64,000 bases of DNA. Source: Mangrovihabitans endophyticus (GTDB taxonomy: Bacteria > Actinomycetota > Actinomycetes > Mycobacteriales > Micromonosporaceae). A program made the position numbers and the translations under genes. The notes beneath the pieces are model-generated. The model saw nothing but the letters and a program-made list of their open reading frames with translations, made no database searches and had not been told where the DNA came from. The stretch is from the NCBI RefSeq assembly GCF_014646155.1, contig NZ_BMMX01000001.1, positions 359,720 to 423,719 of the forward strand, in the 5' to 3' direction. Positions 8,446-15,599 of the stretch are shown here, piece by piece (the stretch's first letter is position 1; the number at the start of each line of letters is the position of its first letter).

Positions 8446-9930
8446 GTGCAGTTGACCGGGGGAGACGTCGCGCAGTTCGCTGCGGCCACAGGTGACCTCA
8501 ACCCGCTGCACTCCTGCGAGGAGTTCGCCCGCCGCCTGCCGTACGGTCGGCCCATCGCGCACGGCGTGCTCGCCTGCCTCGCTGCGCTTGACGAATCCAG
8601 CCCGCGACTCGGCCGGGTGAACGGAATGGACATCGAGTTTCGTCGGCCCGTGGTGACCGGCATTCCATATCGGACCGAAATATCCGCGCGACCGTCCTGG
8701 ACCGCTCTGCAGGTACTCGACGGAAGCACGCTGTGCATCGACGTCCGGCTCACCGGGGCCGATCGGCCCGTCGGCCGGCCGACGGCCCCGATGCCGTCCG
8801 TGAAGCTGTCGATGCCTGCCGAACCCGCGGTGTATCCGGCCGAAGGACCAGCCGTCGGTACGACCGTCGCAGGGGTCTACTCGCCGCCCGACGATCGCTT
8901 CGCGGCGCTGGCACGACGGTGGCCGCGGGCGTACGAGGTCCTAGGAAAGACCGCTTTCGAGGCTCTGGCCTGGAGCGGCTTCCTGGCCGGCATGGAATTG
9001 CCCGGCCGGGGCGCGCTCCTCTGCCGCCTTTCGCTCTCGCTGACGGGAGCGGCTGGTTCGGGGCGACGGGTGTACGGCGCGCGCGTCGCCGACGTGGACC
9101 GCCGATTCCACTTGATCACCGTCAGCGGCGACCTGTGTGCGGACGGGGCGCCGTACGTCGTGGCCGAAATCGAGGCGATGGTGTTGCATCACGTGGCTCC
9201 GCCGGCACTCGCCGCGCTGGACCAGGTGCTGGCGCCGTCGCGGAGGCTGAGCGGCCGGACCGCCGTCGTCGTCGGCGCCTCGCGTGGGCTGGGCGCAGCC
9301 CTGGCGATGGGGCTGGCAGGCCAGGGCTGCCGCGTGCTTGTCGGACACCGCCACGCCGGTACCGAGATCGAGGAACTGAACGCACAGCTCGGCGCGCGGG
9401 GAGCCGTCACTGCGGTGCGCGGAGACGCGACGGAGCCGGCGTGGGCGCAGGCCGTGCTCGATCATCTGAGCCGGGACGGCAGCGGGCTGGACTTCCTGAT
9501 TCTCAATGCTGCCCCCACGATCGGCGCTCTGATGTTCGAACCGGCTGCGGTCGACCGGCTGACTCGCTATGTCGCGGACTCGGTGGCCCTTGTCGCCACA
9601 CCGCTGGCCGGGCTGCTCGCGCCGTTGGTCGCTGCGGCAGGGCGGTGCCTGCTCGTCTCCTCGGCCGCACTCGCAACCCGGCCCGCTCCGTGGCCGCACT
9701 ATGTCACCGCGAAGTCAGCCGTCGAAGGGCTTGTCGCGTGGACGGCGGCCCAGCAGCCCGAGGCGCGCTTCTTCACCGCACGGCCCGGCCTGGTGCTGAC
9801 GGACCAGACGAACACGCCGGCGGCCCGCGAGCAGGCCACACCCGTCGAGCGGGTCGCGGGACCGATCATCGAGCGTTTCCTCACGACCGTGGGCAGTCCC
9901 GGCCGGGCCGTTCGGTTGGATCGAGACTGA
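8446..9930 (+). CDS. MaoC-like hot-dog dehydratase fused to short-chain dehydrogenase, 494 aa
   Basis: The N-terminus carries the hydratase-2/MaoC signature: FAAATGDLNPLHS, then PYGRPIAHGVLA. A second hot-dog-like stretch spans about residues 125-250. The C-terminal half is an SDR with VVVGASRGLGAALA as the NADP(H) loop, LNAAP, LLVSS for the catalytic Ser and HYVTAKSAVEG for the YxxxK pair. The protein could reduce a 3-oxoacyl thioester and dehydrate or hydrate it within one chain. The start is GTG. The TGA stop is formed by the first three bases of repeat copy 1, so the present C-terminus was set by that element. The substrate is unknown. Confidence 0.8.
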   Translation: MQLTGGDVAQFAAATGDLNPLHSCEEFARRLPYGRPIAHGVLACLAALDESSPRLGRVNGMDIEFRRPVVTGIPYRTEISARPSWTALQVLDGSTLCIDVRLTGADRPVGRPTAPMPSVKLSMPAEPAVYPAEGPAVGTTVAGVYSPPDDRFAALARRWPRAYEVLGKTAFEALAWSGFLAGMELPGRGALLCRLSLSLTGAAGSGRRVYGARVADVDRRFHLITVSGDLCADGAPYVVAEIEAMVLHHVAPPALAALDQVLAPSRRLSGRTAVVVGASRGLGAALAMGLAGQGCRVLVGHRHAGTEIEELNAQLGARGAVTAVRGDATEPAWAQAVLDHLSRDGSGLDFLILNAAPTIGALMFEPAAVDRLTRYVADSVALVATPLAGLLAPLVAAAGRCLLVSSAALATRPAPWPHYVTAKSAVEGLVAWTAAQQPEARFFTARPGLVLTDQTNTPAAREQATPVERVAGPIIERFLTTVGSPGRAVRLDRD

Positions 9931-10019
9931 ACCTTTTTCAACGTGGCGAGGCCGGCAGGTGCCGCCACTGGTCGACGGCGCGCAACCGACGGGCTCGATG
10001 CCAGGTTGAAAATGGTTCA
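9928..10019 (+). repeat. Interspersed inverted-repeat element, copy 1 (92 bp)
   Basis: It starts TGAACCTTTTTCAAC and ends GTTGAAAATGGTTCA, a nearly perfect pair of 15-bp terminal inverted repeats. The core GGTCGACGGCGCGC and CGACGGGCTCGATG is shared with the other four copies. An inner GTGGCG...CGCCAC hairpin is also present. It lies between the MaoC-SDR gene, whose stop it supplies, and the SARP regulator. No target-site duplication is evident. Confidence 0.9.
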
Positions 10020-10074
10020 CTGACTCGCGTCCCGCCGACGGGACAGGGGTCGTACCGCCGACACTGGCCATAGC

Positions 10075-11934
10075 ATGGCCCGGATGCGGTCTGCGGAGGC
10101 AATGGAGTTCAGAATTCTGGGCCCGGTCGAAGCTCAGGCAGGTGGGGCGGCACTCGACCTGGGCACGGCGAAGCAGCGGGCCATCCTCGCCGTCCTACTC
10201 ATCGACGCCGACGCCCCCGTCAGCTTGGAATGCCTTGTCGACCGGGTCTGGGGGGATGCGCCGCCGCCCCAGGTCCGCAGGGTGGTGCAGGCGCACCTGA
10301 GCCGGATCCGGGCCGTGCTGGCCAGTGCGGCGCAGGTGACCGGCGAGCCGGTGGCCTTGTCCCGGCGCTCCAGCGCCTACCGCCTGCACATCGACCGTGA
10401 CCGCGTCGACCTGCACCGCGTACGCGGTCTGGTACGTCAGGCCAAGTCGATGCCGGACTGCTCGCCGGAGCGTGCGGCACTACTGACGGAGGCGTTAGGC
10501 CGATGGCAGGGTGAGCCGCTGACCGGCGTGGCCGGTGACTGGTTCGCCAGGATGCGGGAGAGCCTCGTACAGAACCGGCTGGACCTGGTGGCCGAATGGG
10601 CCGACCTGCACATCGAACTGGGACGGCACCAGCCGGTGATCGAGCTGGTAGGCCCGTTGGCGGCCGAGCATCCGCTGCTGGAGTCATTGGCCGAACCGCT
10701 GATGCGGGCGCTGCATGCGATGGGCCGCCGGGGGCAGGCGCTCGCGTGCTACGCGCGAACCCGGTCCGGCCTGGCCGAGCAGTTGGGCGCCGACCCCGGC
10801 AGTGCGTTGCAGGCCGTGCACGCCGCCATCCTCCGGGGCGAGGAGTCCGACTCATCCGGCGCGGAACTCCGCAGCCCGTCCGCCCGGGTCACGGCGCACC
10901 GCCAGCTACGGCCGGATATCGGCGAGTTCGTCGGGCGCGCCCAGGAAATCGCGGCGCTCGTCTCCGCCGGCAGCGCGGCCGGGCGCCGCGACCGGGACAC
11001 CGCCATGACCGCGGTGCTGATCGAGGGCATGGCCGGCGTCGGCAAGACCCGGCTCGCGCTGCACGCCGCGCACCGCCTTGTGGCCGGCGGGGACTTCGCC
11101 GACGGTCAGCTATACCTCGATCTCGGCGGGCGAGTGGCGCCCGAGACCGCCCTGGAGTCACTGCTCCGCCTGCTCGGGGTGGACGGTTCGGCCCTTCCCG
11201 GCGAGCTCGCCCAACGGTCGAGCCTGCTCCGGGACCGGCTGGCGGGGCGACGGGTGTTGCTTGTCTACGACGACGCGGCGGACGAGAAACAGTTGGAGCC
11301 GCTGTTGCCCGGCAGCTCGACGTGCATGGTGGTCGTCACGAGCCGGCGCGCTCTCGCCCTCCCGGGCCTGCGCACGCTCCACTTGGACGGTTTCACCATG
11401 GAGGAGGGGCTTGCGCTGCTCGGCACGGTCGCCGGCGGCACGCGGCTGATGGCCGAGCCGGAGGCGGCCGCGGCGGTGGTGGCCAGATGCGGTTACCTGC
11501 CGCTGGCCGTCGCTCTCGCCGCGCACCGGCTCCAGGCACGTCCCGCGTGGCCACTGGCCCACCTCGCCGATCGGCTTCGCGACCCGTCTCACGTGCTCGA
11601 CGAGCTGACGATCGGTCAGTCATCGGTCGAACGGGTGATCGCCACGGCGTACGACATGCTCACTGCGCATCAGCAGCGCGTGCTGCGGCAATGCGCCCGT
11701 CAGCCCGGCACCGAGGTCAGCGCCGGTCCGATCGCCGCCGTGACCGGCGACCCGCCGACCTGGATCGACCGCAGTCTGGAAGCCCTGCTCGACCAGAACC
11801 TCCTCCGACAGCGCCGGGTCGGCCGTTACGAGATGCATGAACTCGTTCGGGCATTCGCGGCTCGTCGTGCACACGCCGGTGATCCGCCCGCCGCGCTGCG
11901 CGACGCGCCTAGCAAGTGCGTGCCGGCCACGTGA
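10075..11934 (+). CDS. SARP-family transcriptional activator with NB-ARC domain, 619 aa
   Basis: This is probably the pathway activator. The OmpR-like winged helix begins at EFRILGPVEA, followed by a bacterial transcriptional activation domain to about residue 245. An NB-ARC-type P-loop, GMAGVGKTRLALH, lies near residue 318. The C-terminal TPR region of large AfsR proteins is absent; the protein stops soon after a winged-helix-like segment. Codon 141 (bases 10495-10497) is TTA, which in streptomycetes and relatives ties translation to the bldA tRNA. Alternative ATG starts exist at 10084 and 10102; the last begins right at the conserved domain behind GGAGG, but with only a 2-base spacer. The gene sits alone between repeat copy 1 and the free-standing C protein. 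Confidence 0.9.
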   Translation: MARMRSAEAMEFRILGPVEAQAGGAALDLGTAKQRAILAVLLIDADAPVSLECLVDRVWGDAPPPQVRRVVQAHLSRIRAVLASAAQVTGEPVALSRRSSAYRLHIDRDRVDLHRVRGLVRQAKSMPDCSPERAALLTEALGRWQGEPLTGVAGDWFARMRESLVQNRLDLVAEWADLHIELGRHQPVIELVGPLAAEHPLLESLAEPLMRALHAMGRRGQALACYARTRSGLAEQLGADPGSALQAVHAAILRGEESDSSGAELRSPSARVTAHRQLRPDIGEFVGRAQEIAALVSAGSAAGRRDRDTAMTAVLIEGMAGVGKTRLALHAAHRLVAGGDFADGQLYLDLGGRVAPETALESLLRLLGVDGSALPGELAQRSSLLRDRLAGRRVLLVYDDAADEKQLEPLLPGSSTCMVVVTSRRALALPGLRTLHLDGFTMEEGLALLGTVAGGTRLMAEPEAAAAVVARCGYLPLAVALAAHRLQARPAWPLAHLADRLRDPSHVLDELTIGQSSVERVIATAYDMLTAHQQRVLRQCARQPGTEVSAGPIAAVTGDPPTWIDRSLEALLDQNLLRQRRVGRYEMHELVRAFAARRAHAGDPPAALRDAPSKCVPAT

Positions 11935-12174
11935 CCGTCGAATCGTTCGCCTCGCCCAGAGCGGCAGCACCCGACGCAGGTCAACGGCCCGTACGAGGCG
12001 GGCCCGCGGCGGGACAGAACCATTCATCGTCTCCGGTCCACTATGGAGACCGCAACACCCCGCGGCTCCCCAACTGATGCGCGAAACGCCGACCCCGGTC
12101 CGCAGGAAAAGCACAGCAGAACCGAGGAGCGGGGCTGACAGGCTGAGTCCACTGTTCCGACGACGGGAAGGGAG

Positions 12175-12219
12175 ATGATTGCCATGACGCGCAAGCCCAC
12201 TCTTCGTAACGTCTGCTGA
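12175..12219 (+). CDS. Tiny ORF, possible leader peptide (14 or 11 aa)
   Basis: A GGGAAGGGAG Shine-Dalgarno-like run precedes two in-frame ATGs (12175 and 12184), opening a reading frame that ends MTRKPTLRNVC. The second ATG has the better spacing. The frame stops 11 bases before a very strong hairpin (12231-12262), and the next gene starts at 12302. A short translated ORF followed by a stable hairpin is the arrangement of an attenuator or translation-linked leader, but nothing here proves translation. I do not recognise the peptide. Confidence 0.3.
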   Translation: MIAMTRKPTLRNVC

Positions 12220-12230
12220 TCGGTACCGGG

Positions 12231-12262
12231 CGTGGTGTGGTGCGCAGGCGCACCGCACCACG
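12231..12262. terminator. Strong hairpin upstream of condensation gene (terminator or attenuator)
   Basis: Two 15-base arms, 12231-12245 and 12248-12262, are complementary except for one U-G pair in RNA, and enclose AG. No T-run follows, so this is not a classical intrinsic terminator. It could end SARP-gene transcripts or control entry into the downstream condensation gene together with the tiny ORF just before it. The rest of the 11935-12301 gap shows nothing else recognisable. Confidence 0.55.
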
Positions 12263-12301
12263 CCTGCCGGCGCAGGTCATGTCGCCGTCCTCGGAGGAGA
12301 A

Positions 12302-13606
12302 TTGCCGAACCATCCGATCACCGCACCGTTGACCTTCGGGCAGTTGTCACTGCTGCGGTCGCTCCAGCAGCTCGGTCCGGCCGGTGCGACGGAGGTCAAC
12401 CTGGCCCAGGCCTGGCGGTTGCCGCCGGACGCCGGCTTCGAGACGGCCGAGCGAATCTGGTACGACCTCGTCACCCACAACGAGTCGCTGCGGACCACCT
12501 ACGAGTACGACACCGCGGAACCGGTCCAGATCGTGCACTCGGTGAGCCCTCAACCACTGCAGCGGATCGAGCTGCCCGGCGGCGGTGTGGAAGCGGCGAC
12601 GGCCCACGTGGTCGGTATGGCCGCCCAACCGATGGCCGTCGACACCGACCTCCCGTGGCGGGCAGTGATCCTGACCGAATCGGGCCGACCCCGCTTTCTG
12701 GGCCTGACCGTTCACCACGTCGCGGTGGACATGATCGGAATGTCCACCCTGCGCGCGCAGTACGAGGCACTGATCAGCGGCCGGAATCTCGAAACCGGCT
12801 GCCAGCCTCGGGAGCTGGCGCGAGTGCAGATGGAGTCGCACGCCTGGCGACGTGAGGTGCTCGCCTACTGGGCGCAGGAATGGACGCGGTTGGCACCCGA
12901 GGACAGGCGGGGCGCGGACCCCACCGAACGGGTCCAAGCGGCGATGCGTTCGGTCGACGGACTGCGAGCCGCGCGCACGATCGCGGAACGGCTCGGGATT
13001 TCGCTCCAGTCGGTGGTATTGGGCGCCGTCTACCTGGTCCTGTGCCGGTTCACGGGACGTGACCGGGCCACCCTGGGGCTGACGTCGTCCAACCGGTACG
13101 ACGAACGGTCGGCATCCGTCGTGAGTAGCATGAACCAGCTCGCACCCCTGACGATCGCGGTCGACCTCGCCGCCCACCCGCACGACTTCCTCACCCGGGT
13201 GTTCGAGAGCAGCATGGTGGCCTATGCGCATGGCTGCTACAGCGTCGATGAGTTGCACGATCACCTGGCCCGGCACGGTGTGCCGGATCCAGATCCCATG
13301 AAATTCGACTGCTATTTCAACTTCCTGGGCGACTCCGGGCGCGCGCCTGACAGCGATGGGCACGAGATCACGAGCATCGAGTGGCAGACCCCGGCACGAC
13401 GGACCGGCCCCTCCCTGAGCCTGCTCGTCTCAACCGGTCCCGCGCTGCTGGTCGTGCTTCGTGCGAGCCGCCGCTACCTGGGCGACGGCGACGTTCCAGG
13501 GATCCTCGGCGGTGTGGAGTCGACACTGATCGAGATCGCCGCCGGACCGCCGGCTGACCTGGCCGCCGTGCGCGTCGAGCCGCGCGCCGAACTCCGGCAG
13601 ACGTAA
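12302..13606 (+). CDS. Free-standing NRPS condensation-domain protein, 434 aa
   Basis: The protein consists of one condensation fold: it opens with ITAPLTFGQLS and carries HHVAVDM near residue 140, where the canonical motif is HHxxxDG. The second His, the catalytic base position, is kept, while the final Gly is Met. Later TSSNRYDERSASVVSSMNQ corresponds to the latch/floor region. It is clearly related to the protein at 52397-53728, which has PLTFGQLS and SSMNQYAP at matching places. The start is TTG behind GGAGGAG with good spacing. Such proteins join an amine to a carrier-bound acyl group in trans, or occasionally form esters. Donor and acceptor are unknown. Repeat copy 2 follows it. Confidence 0.85.
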   Translation: MPNHPITAPLTFGQLSLLRSLQQLGPAGATEVNLAQAWRLPPDAGFETAERIWYDLVTHNESLRTTYEYDTAEPVQIVHSVSPQPLQRIELPGGGVEAATAHVVGMAAQPMAVDTDLPWRAVILTESGRPRFLGLTVHHVAVDMIGMSTLRAQYEALISGRNLETGCQPRELARVQMESHAWRREVLAYWAQEWTRLAPEDRRGADPTERVQAAMRSVDGLRAARTIAERLGISLQSVVLGAVYLVLCRFTGRDRATLGLTSSNRYDERSASVVSSMNQLAPLTIAVDLAAHPHDFLTRVFESSMVAYAHGCYSVDELHDHLARHGVPDPDPMKFDCYFNFLGDSGRAPDSDGHEITSIEWQTPARRTGPSLSLLVSTGPALLVVLRASRRYLGDGDVPGILGGVESTLIEIAAGPPADLAAVRVEPRAELRQT

Positions 13607-13657
13607 ACATCTCCCCCGCGGGGTCGTATCGCGGAATGCCGGCCGGCCGCGGACGAA

Positions 13658-13748
13658 TGAACCTTTTTCAACCTGGCATCGAGCCCGTCGGTTGCGCGCC
13701 GTCGGCCAGTGGCGGCACCTGCCGGCCTCGCCACGTTGAAAAGGTTCA
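13658..13748 (-). repeat. Interspersed inverted-repeat element, copy 2 (91 bp, inverted)
   Basis: It lies opposite to copy 1. Its ends, TGAACCTTTTTCAAC and GTTGAAAAGGTTCA, are almost perfect inverted repeats. It fills most of the gap between the free-standing C gene and the free-standing A gene and leaves 25 bases before the proposed ATG of the latter. A reading frame that runs through it into the A gene is spurious. Confidence 0.9.
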
Positions 13749-13773
13749 ATGGTGGCCGGTATCGCCCGGAAGG

Positions 13774-15372
13774 ATGTATGCGACGGTGACCATCGAATAC
13801 ACGACTGCCCTGTGGGGTGGCGAGGCCAATCCGCCGTGTCTGATCGATGCGGTTGTGGCCGCGGCCCGGCGCCACCCGGACCGTCCGGCGTTGGTGACCG
13901 GCGAATCAGCCTTCACCTACGCTCAGTTGATGTCGTGGGCCGCCAGCATCGCCGATGACCTGGAACGAGCCGGCAGCCGAGCCGGTGAGCTGATAGGTGT
14001 CGCGTGCCCGCGCGGCGCCGAAGCGGTGGCAGCCATGGTCGCGGTGTTGCTCAGCGGCCGGGCATATGTGCCGCTCGACCTCGACTACCCGCGGTTGAGG
14101 CTGGAGCACATGCTGCGGGACAGTGGGGTCGGCGTGGTCTTGCACGCGGGCCCGGAGCTCGACCTGGCAGTGTCGGCGGTGACCGTGCCGGTGCGCCGGC
14201 CAGAGGTCGGCGAGCAGGTCGATAGCCGTTCGCCCCGTCTGTGGGACTGGGTCGCCAAGCACGAGCCCGACCTCCCCGGATATGTCATCTATACCTCAGG
14301 CTCGACCGGTTGGCCCAAGGGTGTGCTGCTCCAGCACAGGTGCCTGGACAATGTGGTGCAATGGCAGGCGGAGTGTTCGCCGGCGCCCGACCTGCGCACA
14401 GCCCAGTTCGCTCCGCTCAACTTCGACGTGTCGTTCCAGGAGATTTTCGGAACGCTCGGCGGCGGCGGCACGGTCGTGGTAATCCCGGAGCGACTCCGCC
14501 GGGATCCGGGGGAGATGCTGGATTGGCTCGCCGAGCAACGGGTCCAGCGGCTTTTCCTGCCGTACGTCGCTCTCCAGATGGTGGCGGTCGCGGCGGGCAA
14601 CCGTGAGTCCGTCGCGGACCTGACGCTGGTAGAGATCAATGTGGCCGGTGAGCAATTGGTCTGTACGGAAGACATCCGAGAGTTCTTTCGCCGGCTGCCG
14701 ACCTGTCGCCTGGTGAACCACTATGGTCAGAGTGAGAGCGCCATGGTCAGCTATCACATCCTCGGCCCGGACCCGAACGACTGGCCGACGATGGCCCCGA
14801 TCGGGTCGCCGTTGCCCGGCTGCGAGTTGTTGATCGACACGGATGCCTCCGGTGACGGCACTGGTGAGTTGCTTGTCGCGGGAATGCCGGTTTCTCTCGG
14901 ATACATCAACCAGCCAGAGCTGAACCGGCGCCGATTCATCCACGTGCCGGCGACCCGTCATGGACACCGTCAGCTCTTTCGCACCGGCGACCTCGTGCGA
15001 TTCGAGGAGGGACACGCGCGCTACCTCACCCGTATGGACGAAGATGTGAAACTGCGTGGTATCCGTATCAACCTCACGGAGGTGGAGGCGCAGTTGCTCA
15101 TGCTCCCGGAAGTCGCCTCGGCGACGGTCGTGCTCTCCGCCGTTCCCGGACGCCCGCGTGCGCTGCGCGCGGCGGTGGTGCTCAGGGATCCGGGATATCC
15201 GTTCGACGAGGATCGGGTCCGGGAGGCATTGGATCTCGTGTTGCCTGCGGTCTCCGTTCCCCTGTCGATTGTCGCGTTGGAGCGGATGCCCCGGACGCCG
15301 AGTGGCAAGGTGGACCGCGATGCCGTCGCCCAGGTGATCGAGGACGCCCTGTCGATCGGTCCGTCGCTGTAG
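13774..15372 (+). CDS. Free-standing NRPS adenylation protein, proline-like code, 532 aa
   Basis: All adenylation core motifs are present: [34 protein letters not shown] (where most A domains have YGPTE), ELLVAG, FRTGDLVRF and a terminal TPSGKVDRD lysine motif. No carrier follows, so it charges a carrier in trans. My hand reading of the pocket gives D-V-Q-F-N-A-H-M-V, close to the proline pattern DVQxIAHVV; the NHYG.SE motif also fits proline-type A domains. The start is taken at the ATG 25 bases after repeat copy 2. GGAAGG abuts this ATG, so a GTG about 12 bases later is an alternative. It converges on the P47-like gene at 15600. Confidence 0.85.
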   Translation: MYATVTIEYTTALWGGEANPPCLIDAVVAAARRHPDRPALVTGESAFTYAQLMSWAASIADDLERAGSRAGELIGVACPRGAEAVAAMVAVLLSGRAYVPLDLDYPRLRLEHMLRDSGVGVVLHAGPELDLAVSAVTVPVRRPEVGEQVDSRSPRLWDWVAKHEPDLPGYVIYTSGSTGWPKGVLLQHRCLDNVVQWQAECSPAPDLRTAQFAPLNFDVSFQEIFGTLGGGGTVVVIPERLRRDPGEMLDWLAEQRVQRLFLPYVALQMVAVAAGNRESVADLTLVEINVAGEQLVCTEDIREFFRRLPTCRLVNHYGQSESAMVSYHILGPDPNDWPTMAPIGSPLPGCELLIDTDASGDGTGELLVAGMPVSLGYINQPELNRRRFIHVPATRHGHRQLFRTGDLVRFEEGHARYLTRMDEDVKLRGIRINLTEVEAQLLMLPEVASATVVLSAVPGRPRALRAAVVLRDPGYPFDEDRVREALDLVLPAVSVPLSIVALERMPRTPSGKVDRDAVAQVIEDALSIGPSL

Positions 15373-15599
15373 GACAGGGTCTGGCCGCGCTCAAGGGTCT
15401 CCTTCACCACCGCCGCGGACCGGCCAACCCCTCCGTTCAACACAGGCAGTTCATGCCCGCGACTGCGCCACGATCCTTTGGTTCGCCCGCCTCGCGGCCG
15501 GCCTGACCTTGCAGCAGGTTGAACGGTTCATTCAGGACGTGGACTCCCGCGGCGTACCTGAGAAGAACGGCGTCGATGACGGCGAGGTGAAGAACGGGC
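15373..15599. other. Convergent intergenic gap with no supported gene
   Basis: The 227 bases between the A-protein gene and the first P47-like gene contain no convincing gene. A plus-strand frame with AGLTLQQVERFIQD can be read near 15500-15600, but it lacks a start and crosses into the neighbouring gene's stop. Bases about 15515-15530 resemble one end of the repeat family. Confidence 0.5.

Noticed and set aside
9928..10019. Repeat elements as integron attC sites, CRISPR repeats or IS ends
   Set aside because: There are no integrase-type R sequences, no regular spacing or spacers, no transposase gene, and no consistent target-site duplication at any of the five copies. MITE-like or structural repeat is the most that can be said.
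13636..13773. N-terminal extension of the adenylation protein reading MNLFQPGIEPVG
   Set aside because: The same residues arise wherever the repeat family is translated (also at 20676-20765, 30344-30433 and 47342-47430), so this is translation of repeat DNA and not protein.
15513..15530. Possible sixth, degenerate end of the repeat family (GCAGGTTGAACGGTTCA)
   Set aside because: Only about 15 bases match one terminus, and no core or second terminus is present. It could be chance.
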